From the NCBI RefSeq assembly GCF_002954615.1, contig NZ_MSCJ01000001.1, forward strand, positions 2,542,001 through 2,606,000: a stretch of 64,000 nt of DNA. Reading direction: 5' to 3'. Origin of the DNA: Photobacterium angustum. GTDB lineage: Bacteria; Pseudomonadota; Gammaproteobacteria; Enterobacterales; Vibrionaceae. Under the pieces are notes generated by a model. That model saw only the letters and a program-made list of their open reading frames with translations. It did not search any database and was not told where the DNA came from. Each line of letters starts with the position of its first letter. The stretch's first letter is position 1. A program made the position numbers and the translations under genes. Shown in pieces: positions 55,121 through 64,000 of the stretch.

Positions 55121-56863
55121 ATGACAGTGTTACAACTCGAAGGCACCAGATTAGAACAGAAACGGATTTCTAAACCATTGGTACGCTATTTCCTTGCAAC
55201 AATCGGTGTTATTTTTATTGTTGCTATGCACTACTTCCAACATAACCCCGGCGGTTCAGGGCTTGAGCTCTCGTTTAACGCTGCAGTTTGGATCCCTTTT
55301 AGTTTTGCTATCTCCTTCGGCTTACTGGAAATTTGTCGCCAACAAATCTGGCGTTATTCACGCCTAACACTATTATTGTTTGCTTGTTGTGTTCTGCTGA
55401 CTCTCCCCATTTTTTATTCCAATGCTGATGCAGGAGCGGCGTTTAATCGCTTGTTTACCTTGTGGGCTGGATTTCTATTTTTTGTCAGCTTGCAGCAATT
55501 CGTTTTTACCCACCAGCAACGCCAACGTTTGTTATGGTTTATTTTAATTGGGGTACTCATTGAAGCCATATTTGCATGGTACCAATACCTTTGGATCCCA
55601 GCAAAGAACCCTATCGGCTATGACACTATCGCTAACCGCCCTTATGGTATTTTTCAACAACCAAATGTGATGGCGAGTTTTCTTGCAACAGGGCTCGTGA
55701 TTGGTACGTATCTATTAGCACGTATCCCATTATATCGCGGTAAATGGTCATGGCAGCATGTCATATTACTCATGACCCCTGTACTCACCATTCCGGTGTT
55801 AGTGGTGTTGAACTCTCGTACAGGTTGGTTAGGTGCAGTTATTGGCGTAGTACTAATGCTGCCGTATTTGCGTCGCTTTGCCGCAAAACAAGCACAACGT
55901 TTGTGGTTGTTAATGGTTGCATTAGGGCTTTGTTTGGCATGGAATATTTCATCTACTGAAAATTGGTCTCCAAAATCAAACGCAACACAAGTTACAAGTG
56001 GTGCTAGAGGAGTAATATATCCACAAGCCTATGATATGTTAATCAATAAACCACTTACAGGTTATGGCTACGGTAAATTTGAAGCCGCTTACATCACGCA
56101 AACTGCGTTATGGCACAATGAAGATCCAGCACAACATGCAGGTGTTCCTAGCTTAGATCACCCACATAACGAGTTACTTTTCTGGGCAGACGAAGGCGGT
56201 ATAGTCCCACTTATCGGCTTATTGCTTGCTGCATTTGCGGTAATGGTAAAAATAAGAAAAGCGCCTAATGGTACCCAGTTAGCCTTAATAGGATTGTTTT
56301 TCCCTATCGTTCTGCATACCCAACTTGAGTATCCTTTCTACCATTCATTAGTCCATTGGCTGATCTTTATCATACTGATATTTTGGGTGGATAACCTCAC
56401 CACCAAATATCACCGCCAATCATTAAGCTACGTACTAGGGCTGAAAGTTTTTGCACTTATTGTACCAATATTTATCTCTAGCTTTATGATAACGACCCTG
56501 TATTCAGGTTGGCAGTTAACTAAATTTGAAACCACTCGCCCAGTAAATATTGAATACTTACTTAAGGTGAATAATCCATGGTCGTGGAAAAACCGTTTTG
56601 ATTGGGACTTACAATTAACCCAGTTACAGCTCGGAATTAGCAGTAATAAGCCAGCACTAATTGAAGACTATATTCAATGGGCAACCGAGAAAGCGAAAAC
56701 ATGGCCGCGACCTGCACTGTATCAAAACCTGATCCTCGCTTACGATGCCCTCGGCAATAAAGAGCAAGCATCACAAATCAGAGATGAAGCGCTGTTCTTG
56801 TTTCCATCTTTAAATTTTGAGCAGCAAAACAGCGAAGCAAAGGCAACGTCTGCTGCTAAATAA
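55121..56863 (+). CDS. pglL: PglL-type O-oligosaccharyltransferase (Wzy_C superfamily)
   Basis: 580 residues with about 11-12 membrane segments. The N-terminal PglL_A-like part contains MHYFQHNPGGSGLE, and NRPYGIFQQPNVMASFLATG lies near residues 167-186. The Wzy_C loop contains GYGYGKFEAAY and LDHPHNELLFWADEGG with the conserved histidine region, and a C-terminal soluble TPR-like domain follows (residues 470-570). PglL enzymes transfer lipid-linked glycans to Ser/Thr of exported proteins, often pilins. V. cholerae has an experimentally shown PglL. Substrates here are unknown. The three MshA paralogues are natural candidates. An alternative role as O-antigen ligase is less likely because of the domain layout. 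Confidence 0.85.
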   Translation: MTVLQLEGTRLEQKRISKPLVRYFLATIGVIFIVAMHYFQHNPGGSGLELSFNAAVWIPFSFAISFGLLEICRQQIWRYSRLTLLLFACCVLLTLPIFYSNADAGAAFNRLFTLWAGFLFFVSLQQFVFTHQQRQRLLWFILIGVLIEAIFAWYQYLWIPAKNPIGYDTIANRPYGIFQQPNVMASFLATGLVIGTYLLARIPLYRGKWSWQHVILLMTPVLTIPVLVVLNSRTGWLGAVIGVVLMLPYLRRFAAKQAQRLWLLMVALGLCLAWNISSTENWSPKSNATQVTSGARGVIYPQAYDMLINKPLTGYGYGKFEAAYITQTALWHNEDPAQHAGVPSLDHPHNELLFWADEGGIVPLIGLLLAAFAVMVKIRKAPNGTQLALIGLFFPIVLHTQLEYPFYHSLVHWLIFIILIFWVDNLTTKYHRQSLSYVLGLKVFALIVPIFISSFMITTLYSGWQLTKFETTRPVNIEYLLKVNNPWSWKNRFDWDLQLTQLQLGISSNKPALIEDYIQWATEKAKTWPRPALYQNLILAYDALGNKEQASQIRDEALFLFPSLNFEQQNSEAKATSAAK

Positions 56864-56868
56864 CCATA

Positions 56869-56899
56869 AAAAATGGCTACCCTATTGGTAGCCATTTTT
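56869..56899. terminator. Bidirectional terminator between pglL and the aminotransferase
   Basis: A 13-bp perfect stem AAAAATGGCTACC/GGTAGCCATTTTT with a 5-base loop lies between the convergent stops. Confidence 0.92.
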
Positions 56900-56916
56900 A
56901 TTTACTCATCAATAAA

Positions 56917-58035
56917 TTATTTCAATGTAGTTTCTAGCGCTTTTAAACACAGAGCAACATTTTCACTTCTCGCACCATACCCCATCAAACCGATACGCCA
57001 CGCTTTACCAGCCAGCGCACCTAAACCTGCTCCGATTTCCAAGTTGTAACGTTGCAGCAACTCATTACGTACCTCGGCATCATCAACACCTTCAGGGATA
57101 TAAACCGCATTGAGTTGGGGTAAACGTGAGGTTTCTTCTACTACAAATTTAATACCAAGCTTTTCAAGCCCAGCTTTAAGCTCTTCATGGGTATTTCGAT
57201 GGCGCTGCCATGCATTTTCTAACCCTTCGTTTTGCAATAATACCAAGGCTTCATGCAACGCATATAAACTGTTTACAGGTGCTGTGTGGTGATAGCTACG
57301 CTTACCTTCACCACTCCAATAACCGAGCACCAAACTTTGATCTAAAAACCAGCTTTGTACTTTGGTTTTACGTTGCTGGATCTTATCTATCGCCTTTTGA
57401 GAAAACGTTAATGGCGATAACCCCGGCGTACAAGACAAACACTTTTGGCTACCAGAATAAACCGCATCTAATTGCCACTCGTCCACCAGCAAAGGAACAC
57501 CACCAAGTGATGTCACCGCATCAACAATCGTTAAGCAATCATGTTTATGGGCAATTTCCGCCAATGTTTTCGCATCACTCAATGCGCCGGTTGAGGTTTC
57601 GGCATGAACAAAAGCGACAATTTTAATTTCAGGATCGTTTTGTAACGCTTGTTCCACTAAATCAGGATCAACCGCCGTCCCCCATTCGTTATCCACAACG
57701 ATAGCAACACCACCGCAACGCTCGACATTTTCCCGCATCCGCTCCCCGAAAACGCCATTACGGCAAACTAGCACTTTATCCCCAGCTTCAACGAGATTAA
57801 CAAAGCAGGCTTCCATTCCAGCACTACCTGGCGCTGAAACAGCGATAGTAAAGGCATTTTGGGTTTGAAAGGCATATTGCAACAATTGTTTTAATTCATC
57901 CATCATGCCTATAAATAACGGATCAAGGTGCCCTACCGTAGGACGACTAAGCGCTTGTAATACTTGCGGATAAATATCTGATGGTCCCGGCCCCATGAGG
58001 GTTCGATGCGGCGGGATAAAGCTGGTAATTGTCAT
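56917..58035 (-). CDS. Class V aminotransferase (alanine-glyoxylate / serine-pyruvate type)
   Basis: 372 residues from the ATG at 58035, supported by GGAG eight bases upstream. An ATG seven codons earlier is less likely. PLP-enzyme features are visible: an N-terminal LMGPGPSDIYPQVLQALSRP, the AVSAPGSAGMEACF cofactor loop, the aspartate in TIVDAVTSLGG (near residue 170), and the PLP lysine in SGSQKCLSCTPG (near residue 196). Such enzymes transfer the amino group of alanine or serine to glyoxylate. The exact substrate pair is uncertain. It is a single-gene unit convergent with pglL. Confidence 0.9.
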   Translation of the reverse strand: MTITSFIPPHRTLMGPGPSDIYPQVLQALSRPTVGHLDPLFIGMMDELKQLLQYAFQTQNAFTIAVSAPGSAGMEACFVNLVEAGDKVLVCRNGVFGERMRENVERCGGVAIVVDNEWGTAVDPDLVEQALQNDPEIKIVAFVHAETSTGALSDAKTLAEIAHKHDCLTIVDAVTSLGGVPLLVDEWQLDAVYSGSQKCLSCTPGLSPLTFSQKAIDKIQQRKTKVQSWFLDQSLVLGYWSGEGKRSYHHTAPVNSLYALHEALVLLQNEGLENAWQRHRNTHEELKAGLEKLGIKFVVEETSRLPQLNAVYIPEGVDDAEVRNELLQRYNLEIGAGLGALAGKAWRIGLMGYGARSENVALCLKALETTLK

Positions 58036-58272
58036 TCTTTTGCTCCGTAAAGTCATTGTCCCTGTCGATATTTTTATGTGGAACGCGTTGCTATCTCTTT
58101 TAGAGTATTAGAGCCCCTTCATTGGTGCAAGCGACCAATACCCATCTCATGACACATATTGATGAAATATCATATGTAAATAAATTGTCATATTCCATTT
58201 GACAACAGGGTGATGAATCTTATTCAATAAGATGATATTTTATTCAAGCACTTATTATTCAAACAGTACGAC

Positions 58273-58460
58273 TTAAAACGGAAGAGGAGCGTTACCTAGG
58301 TATCATAATGACAGGACCCCATCCAATCGCCATTATGAGAGGGAGAGTAACGCCGAGGTATAACTGATTAGGGGATGAGTTATATCGGCTATGAAGGTTG
58401 AATCCTTCTAGCTGTCACCAAGGTCAATGATTGACATTGGTGGGGAGCTTCTGGGTGAGT
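58273..58460 (+). ncRNA. Lysine riboswitch (L box) aptamer upstream of lysC
   Basis: The conserved blocks occur in order: GAAGAGGAGCG (58281-58291), the loop motif AGTAACGCCGAGGT, ATCGGCTATGAAGG ... ATCCTTCTAGCTGTCACC, and TGGGGAGCTTCTGGGTGA (58441-58458). The P1 arms GAAG and CTTC close the five-helix junction. The element binds lysine and represses aspartokinase. The order and spacing are like the E. coli lysC leader. Confidence 0.95.
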
Positions 58461-58494
58461 GACTATTCACCTCTTATGCTCTCCTGACAGGATG

Positions 58495-58550
58495 TCGGGA
58501 ATACTCCCGAAAAAATAGCCTACCTTGTGATGTGTTTACTATTTAGGGAG
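58495..58550 (+). promoter_or_regulatory. lysC: Expression platform of the lysC riboswitch (possible Shine-Dalgarno sequestration)
   Basis: TCGGGA and TCCCGA (58495-58510) form a hairpin with no following T-run, so it is not an intrinsic terminator. The CTCCC at 58504-58508 can instead pair with the Shine-Dalgarno GGGAG at 58546-58550. Two exclusive pairings of this kind suggest translational control. This is inference from sequence only. Confidence 0.5.
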
Positions 58551-58559
58551 AAATTAATT

Positions 58560-59930
58560 ATGGACAAGGCTACAACACATTCAGATTCACTAACTGTCGC
58601 AAAATTTGGCGGTACCAGTGTTGCTGATTACACCGCAATGAGCCGAAGTGCTGCAATTGTTACTGCTAACCCAGAAACTAAAATTGTGTTAATCAGCGCC
58701 TGCTCTGGTGTCACTAATATTCTAGTAGAACTTGCCAATGGCGTGAGCGATTCAACGATCCGTCAACAGCGTATTCAGACATTGACCCAAACCCACCAAG
58801 ATGTTCTTGATCAACTTCAGCACCCAGAGAATATTCAAGACGCTATTTACGGCCTACTTGATAACATCGCAACCTTAGCTGAACATGCGGCATCAACAAC
58901 CTCAGCACAATTGACCGATCAAATTGTTAGCCATGGCGAGTTGCTTTCAACCCATCTTTTTAGTCAAATATTAGTCGAGCTAAACGCCCCAGCTGTACGT
59001 GTAGATATTCGTTCCATCATGCGTACTGATGATCAATTTGGTAAAGCGATCCCACAGCCAGAAACCATTAAGCAATTAGCAACTGAGCAATTATTACCAC
59101 TATTAGACAATAATATCGTGGTATCACAGGGCTTTATTGGATCAAACAGCCAAGGTGTTACGACAACACTTGGTCGTGGGGGGAGTGACTATAGTGCCGC
59201 TTTAATTGCAGAAGCCGTAAATGCTAGCACATTAGAGATTTGGACTGACGTACCGGGTTTATACACTACCGACCCACGTATTACATCAGCCGCGAAACCG
59301 ATCAAAGAGATCAGTTTTAGTGAAGCTTCTGAAATGGCAAACTTTGGTGCTAAAATTTTACACCCATCAACTCTAGTGCCTGCTGTTCGTCAACAGATCC
59401 CAGTATTTGTAGGTTCATCAAAAGCACCAGAGCAAGGCGGTACTTGGATCAGACAATCCGTTGAAGAAGCGCCACTATTTAGAGCACTCGCATTACGTGC
59501 CAACCAAACCATGGTGACACTTACTAGCTTAAATATGTTCCATGCATATGGCTTTCTAGCAGAAGTCTTTCGTATCTTGGCTGAACATAAAATCTCAGTT
59601 GATCTCATCACAACCTCAGAGGTAAGCGTTTCACTTACCTTAGATCAAACCGATACTGGTGGCGGTGCGCCAACTCTTCCGCTTCAAGTCGTTGAAGAAT
59701 TAAGCCAATTATGTGTGGTTGACGTCGAGCAAGGGCTATCACTGGTTGCACTTATCGGTAACCAAATGAGTGATACGAAAGGCTCAGCAAAAGATATCTT
59801 TGGCGCGCTAGAAGATCATAACCTTCGTATGATTTGCTACGGTGCTAGCCCACATAATTTATGTTTCTTAATTAATGAAGATGAAGCTAAAGACGTGGTT
59901 CGCACACTACACGCATCTTTGTTGGAATAA
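58560..59930 (+). CDS. lysC: Aspartokinase III, lysine-sensitive
   Basis: 456 residues from the ATG at 58560, which has AGGGAG upstream. An ATG 11 codons earlier falls inside the leader. The kinase motif KFGGTSVADYTAM is at residues 14-26, GRGGSDYSAAL lies near residues 205-215, and two ACT domains occupy about residues 305-456. It phosphorylates aspartate as the first step to lysine, threonine and methionine. The lysine riboswitch in its leader and its single-domain (not fused) form indicate the lysine-regulated isozyme. Confidence 0.96.
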   Translation: MDKATTHSDSLTVAKFGGTSVADYTAMSRSAAIVTANPETKIVLISACSGVTNILVELANGVSDSTIRQQRIQTLTQTHQDVLDQLQHPENIQDAIYGLLDNIATLAEHAASTTSAQLTDQIVSHGELLSTHLFSQILVELNAPAVRVDIRSIMRTDDQFGKAIPQPETIKQLATEQLLPLLDNNIVVSQGFIGSNSQGVTTTLGRGGSDYSAALIAEAVNASTLEIWTDVPGLYTTDPRITSAAKPIKEISFSEASEMANFGAKILHPSTLVPAVRQQIPVFVGSSKAPEQGGTWIRQSVEEAPLFRALALRANQTMVTLTSLNMFHAYGFLAEVFRILAEHKISVDLITTSEVSVSLTLDQTDTGGGAPTLPLQVVEELSQLCVVDVEQGLSLVALIGNQMSDTKGSAKDIFGALEDHNLRMICYGASPHNLCFLINEDEAKDVVRTLHASLLE

Positions 59931-59967
59931 GCTCTTTCTAACGAACCCAAATAAAGTTCCGATAAAC

Positions 59968-59993
59968 AAAAAGGCGCATTGAGCGCCTTTTTT
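59968..59993. terminator. Bidirectional terminator between lysC and metH
   Basis: Stem AAAAAGGCGC/GCGCCTTTTT with a 5-base loop lies between the convergent stops. Confidence 0.9.
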
Positions 59994-60009
59994 AACTATT
60001 GATTAAGCA

Positions 60010-63000
60010 TTAAAGATTTGGGCCTAACCATTTCTCAGCTTCGATCAAATCCCAACCTTTTCGATCAGCATAACTTTCTAACTGATCTTGCTGGATCTGA
60101 GCAACCGCAAAGTAACGAGAATCAGGATGTGAGAAATACCATCCCGATACTGCAGCACCAGGCCACATCGCATAACTTTCCGTTAGTACCATGCCAGTAT
60201 TTTTCTCTGCATCAAGTAACTGCCAAATAGCACCTTTTTCGGTATGCTCAGGACATGCGGCATAACCAGGAGCTGGACGAATGCCTTGATACTTTTCTCG
60301 GATCAAATCGTCATTATTCAGATCTTCATCGGCTGCATAGCCCCAAATCTCTTTACGTACCATTTCATGCATACATTCAGCAAAGGCTTCCGCTAATCGA
60401 TCCGCGACGGCCTGTACCATAATGGCATTGTAATCATCACCTTTTGCTTTGAATTGCTCGGCAATATCATATTCACCAATACCACCGGTTACCGCAAAAG
60501 CGCCAATCCAATCAGCCTTGCCGCTCTCTTTAGGCGCAATATAGTCAGATAAACAATAGTTAGGACCTTTCGGCTTTTTGGTTTGCTGACGTAAACCATG
60601 CAGTACCGTTAAGACTTCTGTTCGGCTATCGTCGGTGTAAACTTCAATGTCATCACCGACATTATTAGCAGGGAATAAACCACAAACACCGTTAGCTTTA
60701 ATCATGCCTGTTTTCTCGATCTCATCTAAGATTTTATTAGCATCATTAAACAACTTGGTCGCCTCTTCACCGACAACTTCATGACGAAGAATCGTTGGGT
60801 ATTTACCACTTAATGACCACGTCATGAAAAATGGCGTCCAATCGATATACTTACGAATTTCAGCTACAGGGAAATCAGTGAAGGTGTGAACACCGGCTTT
60901 TTTCGGTACTGGCGGCGTATAATTTTGCCAATCAATATTAACCGCATTAGCACGTGCTTCTTCTAACGAAATAGGTGCGGTACGTGGTTTCTTACGCGCA
61001 TGTTGTTCACGTACCACATCGTACTCTTGGTTTAAACGCTCAACAAACGCTGGCTTTTGTTCATCAGACAATAACGCTGAACAAACACCTACCGCGCGTG
61101 ATGCATTAGATACATACACTACTGGCTGATTGTAGTTTTGCTCAATCTTAACCGCCGTGTGGGCTTTAGAAGTTGTTGCACCACCAATAAGCAAAGGAAT
61201 ATCGAATCCTTGTCGCTCCATTTCTTTAGCAACATGGACCATTTCATCAAGCGATGGCGTGATCAAACCCGACAAGCCAATAATATCGACGTTTTCTTCT
61301 TTGGCGACTTTTAGAATTTTATCGCATGACACCATCACCCCAAGATCGATGATCTCGTAGTTATTACATTGCAGTACAACACCAACTATATTCTTACCAA
61401 TGTCGTGAACATCGCCTTTTACGGTTGCTAGAAGAATTTTACCGTTGGTTTGTCCAGCTTGTTTTTCAGCATCAATATACGGTTCTAAATAGGCAACCGC
61501 TTGTTTCATTACTCGAGCCGATTTTACGACTTGCGGTAAGAACATCTTACCTTCACCAAATAGATCACCAACGACGTTCATCCCAGCCATTAATGGGCCT
61601 TCGATCACTTCGAGTGGTTTACTGGCTTTCTGACGAGATTCTTCAGTATCTTCAACAATAAATTCGGTTATACCTTTAACTAGCGCATGCTCTAACCGCT
61701 TTTCAACTGGCCATCCGCGCCATTCTGCAGCGCTGCGATCTTCTTCAACATTACCGCTATCTCTGTATTTAGCGGCAATGTCTAATAAGCGCTCTGTACT
61801 ATCATCACGGCGATTAAGCACAACGTCTTCAACCGCATCGCGTAATTCATCCGGCAGATCATCATAAATTGCAAGCTGACCTGCGTTAACAATCCCCATA
61901 TCCATACCGTTTTTAAAACAGTAATACAGGAAAACAGCGTGGATCGCTTCACGAACAGCGTTGTTACCACGGAAAGAGAAAGACACATTCGACACCCCAC
62001 CAGATACCATGGCGTACGGCAGTGTTCGTTTGATATCCCCTACCGCTTCAATAAAATCAACGGCGTAATTGTTGTGCTCTTCAATACCGGTCGCAACAGC
62101 AAAAATATTAGGGTCAAAGATAATATCTTCTGGCGGAAAGCCGACTTCATCAACCAACACACGATAAGCATTAGTACAAATTTCAATTTTACGTTCGCGA
62201 GTATCAGCCTGACCAACTTCATCAAATGCCATCACGATAATCGCAGCACCATAACGACGAAGTAACTTCGCTTGAGTAATAAAGTTTTCTTTACCTTCCT
62301 TCAACGAGATAGAGTTAACTACCGGCTTACCTTGAACACATTTAAGCCCAGCTTCTAACACTTCCCATTTAGAAGAATCGACCATTATAGGCACTTTAGA
62401 TATTTCAGGCTCGGTAGCACAAAGGTTTAAAAAACGTATCATTGCAGCCTTGGCATCAAGCATCCCCTCATCCATATTAATATCGATGATTTGAGCCCCA
62501 GCCTCTACTTGCTGGCGAGCAACCTCTAATGCTTCATCATAAAGCTCTTCTTTGATCAGGCGCTTAAATCGAGCAGAACCCGTCACATTGGTACGTTCGC
62601 CAACGTTAATAAATAAGGTATCAGCATCAATCGTTAACGGCTCTAATCCAGATAAACGACAAGCTATAGGAATATCAGGTAGTTGGCGAGGTTTCAGGTT
62701 TTTAGTCGCTTCATACATGTGGCGGATATGCTCAGGTGTAGTCCCACAGCAGCCCCCCACCATATTGAGAAAACCACTTTTCGCCCATTCATGGATATGT
62801 TCCGCCATTTCTTCAGCTTCAAGATCATATTCGCCAAAGGCATTAGGTAAACCCGCATTTGGGTGAGCTGAAACTGCACATTCAGAAATACGCGATAACT
62901 CTTCAACATACTGACGTAATTCATCAGGCCCAAGCGCACAGTTCAAACCAAAGGAAATAGGTTTAACATGACGTAATGAGTTATAAAACGCTTCCGTTGT

Positions 63001-63678
63001 TTGTCCAGAAAGAGTACGTCCCGAGGCATCTGTTATGGTGCCTGAAATCATGACTGGTAGTTCAAAGCCCAACTCTTCAAAAACCCCAGAAACAGCAAAA
63101 GCGCAAGCTTTAGCATTCAAGGTATCAAAGATAGTTTCAAGCAAGATAATATCGGCGCCACCTCGAATTAAGGCATGTGTCGATTCAGAATAGGCTTCAA
63201 CTAGTTCATCAAAGGTAACATTACGATAGCCAGGATCGTTAACATCAGGAGAGATAGAGCAAGTACGGTTTGTCGGTCCTAAAACACCGGCAACAAAGCG
63301 TGGTTTTTCTGGTGTTTTAGCGGTCCATTCATCGGCAGCAAGACGAGCGAGACGCGCTGCTTCATAGTTAATTTCCGCGCTCAACGATTCCATGTCGTAA
63401 TCCGCCATAGCAATCGTTGTAGCATTAAAAGTGTTGGTTTCTAGAATATCCGCCCCGGCTTCTAAATACGCGAGGTGAATATCTTTAATCAGCTGGGGTT
63501 GGGTTAATACTAAAAGATCATTATTCCCTTTTAGATCAGAATGCCAATCAGCAAATCGTTGATCTCGATAATCATCTTCTTCCAATTTATAACCTTGGAT
63601 CATGGTGCCCATGCCACCATCAATGATCAGGATTTGCTCTTCCAACCGCTTATGCAGTAATTCCTTGCTGTTTAACAC
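60010..63678 (-). CDS. metH: Cobalamin-dependent methionine synthase
   Basis: 1222 residues with all four modules. The homocysteine domain (about 1-330) has the zinc cysteines in NCALG and [11 protein letters not shown]. The pterin domain begins around [12 protein letters not shown] (near residue 365). The B12 domain has [11 protein letters not shown] near residue 757, with the cobalt-ligating histidine. The activation domain binds S-adenosylmethionine (about 900-1222). The start is a GTG at 63678 with AAGGA nine bases upstream. The protein methylates homocysteine using methyl-tetrahydrofolate. I saw no clear MetJ box upstream. Confidence 0.98.
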   Translation of the reverse strand: MLNSKELLHKRLEEQILIIDGGMGTMIQGYKLEEDDYRDQRFADWHSDLKGNNDLLVLTQPQLIKDIHLAYLEAGADILETNTFNATTIAMADYDMESLSAEINYEAARLARLAADEWTAKTPEKPRFVAGVLGPTNRTCSISPDVNDPGYRNVTFDELVEAYSESTHALIRGGADIILLETIFDTLNAKACAFAVSGVFEELGFELPVMISGTITDASGRTLSGQTTEAFYNSLRHVKPISFGLNCALGPDELRQYVEELSRISECAVSAHPNAGLPNAFGEYDLEAEEMAEHIHEWAKSGFLNMVGGCCGTTPEHIRHMYEATKNLKPRQLPDIPIACRLSGLEPLTIDADTLFINVGERTNVTGSARFKRLIKEELYDEALEVARQQVEAGAQIIDINMDEGMLDAKAAMIRFLNLCATEPEISKVPIMVDSSKWEVLEAGLKCVQGKPVVNSISLKEGKENFITQAKLLRRYGAAIIVMAFDEVGQADTRERKIEICTNAYRVLVDEVGFPPEDIIFDPNIFAVATGIEEHNNYAVDFIEAVGDIKRTLPYAMVSGGVSNVSFSFRGNNAVREAIHAVFLYYCFKNGMDMGIVNAGQLAIYDDLPDELRDAVEDVVLNRRDDSTERLLDIAAKYRDSGNVEEDRSAAEWRGWPVEKRLEHALVKGITEFIVEDTEESRQKASKPLEVIEGPLMAGMNVVGDLFGEGKMFLPQVVKSARVMKQAVAYLEPYIDAEKQAGQTNGKILLATVKGDVHDIGKNIVGVVLQCNNYEIIDLGVMVSCDKILKVAKEENVDIIGLSGLITPSLDEMVHVAKEMERQGFDIPLLIGGATTSKAHTAVKIEQNYNQPVVYVSNASRAVGVCSALLSDEQKPAFVERLNQEYDVVREQHARKKPRTAPISLEEARANAVNIDWQNYTPPVPKKAGVHTFTDFPVAEIRKYIDWTPFFMTWSLSGKYPTILRHEVVGEEATKLFNDANKILDEIEKTGMIKANGVCGLFPANNVGDDIEVYTDDSRTEVLTVLHGLRQQTKKPKGPNYCLSDYIAPKESGKADWIGAFAVTGGIGEYDIAEQFKAKGDDYNAIMVQAVADRLAEAFAECMHEMVRKEIWGYAADEDLNNDDLIREKYQGIRPAPGYAACPEHTEKGAIWQLLDAEKNTGMVLTESYAMWPGAAVSGWYFSHPDSRYFAVAQIQQDQLESYADRKGWDLIEAEKWLGPNL

Positions 63679-63872
63679 GTCACTACATCCTTATAATCCA
63701 TTACAGCTTTGTAACATCCTACCACACTTCAATTAGGGATAAAGAAGGCTAAATATAATTTACACAACAAAAGCTTTTCAAAATAAAACAAATTATCAGT
63801 AGCCATTAATTACTGATGGTTTTACTATTTCGTCACAAATTTTCTAACAACCCACCAATCTAGAGGTTACGC

Positions 63873-64000
63873 ATGTCGGTCTATAGCACGCTCTGCTTTC
63901 TGGCTGCAGCAGCAATGTTTATTGCTTTTGTAAACAGTAAAATAGGTAAAATGCAAACAACCATTGCCATCACTGCCGGATCATTAATCCTGTCACTATT
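63873..64000 (+). CDS. Probable cation/proton antiporter, 5' end only (partial)
   Basis: An ATG at 63873, with AGAGGT just upstream, opens a frame to the window end (about 42 codons). The peptide starts MSVYSTLCFLAAAAMFIAF, then KIGKMQTTIAITAGSLILSL, two hydrophobic helices consistent with the start of a CPA1 (NhaP-type) sodium/proton antiporter, as found next to metH in Vibrio. The call is tentative because most of the gene is missing. Confidence 0.55.
   Translation, partial: MSVYSTLCFLAAAAMFIAFVNSKIGKMQTTIAITAGSLILSL

Noticed and set aside
58495..58516. Intrinsic terminator in the lysC leader
   Set aside because: The stem is followed by A residues on the plus strand, not T.

Overview
The window looks like the chromosome of an AT-rich gammaproteobacterium of the Vibrionaceae, most likely Photobacterium or a close relative. 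I base this on the run of MSHA pilus genes between mreBCD and csrD/ssb, the colinearity of uvrA, pglL, an aminotransferase, lysC and metH with the Vibrio arrangement as I remember it, and low-GC coding sequence. The genus is an inference. I see no tRNA, rRNA, insertion sequence, integrase or CRISPR array.

Positions 1-11783 are housekeeping. There is the 5' end of pmbA, divergent darP, then on the minus strand rng, yhdP, a nitrilase-family amidase and tldD, with maf and mreBCD further upstream. TldD is the partner of the PmbA whose start lies at the left edge.

Positions 11910-34259 hold a complete MSHA type IV pilus locus on the minus strand. Transcription runs from mshI through mshJ, K, L, M, N, E, G and F (assembly machine), then mshB, three tandem mshA-type pilins, mshC, mshD, mshO, mshP and two consecutive mshQ-type giant genes. 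Hairpin terminators follow the first and third pilins transcribed and separate the two mshQ copies. MshE carries an N-terminal domain of the c-di-GMP-binding MshEN type. csrD, a LysR regulator and ssb follow.

Positions 38089-51080 are the accessory part. A 641-base regulatory region contains a perfect 19-bp inverted repeat and a JUMPstart/ops element of the kind that recruits RfaH. It precedes an 11-gene plus-strand exopolysaccharide operon: outer-membrane barrel, short OPX protein, PCP/tyrosine-kinase fusion, Wzy, epimerase, Wzx, four GT2 glycosyltransferases and a secreted GH16 glucanase. Three glycosyltransferases resemble rhizobial succinoglycan enzymes ExoA, ExoM and ExoO, and the GH16 resembles ExoK. 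No initiating phosphoglycosyltransferase is encoded, and the kinase lacks a tyrosine-rich tail. The operon sits between ssb and galU, where I would expect the short qstR region of Vibrio.

Positions 51217-64000 return to core genes: galU (UDP-glucose supply), uvrA with a LexA box, a PglL-type O-oligosaccharyltransferase, a class V aminotransferase, lysC behind a lysine riboswitch, metH, and the start of a probable cation/proton antiporter. Pilus, secreted polysaccharide and protein O-glycosylation genes lie close together, which suggests an investment in surface attachment and biofilm. Any direct interplay between them is inference.
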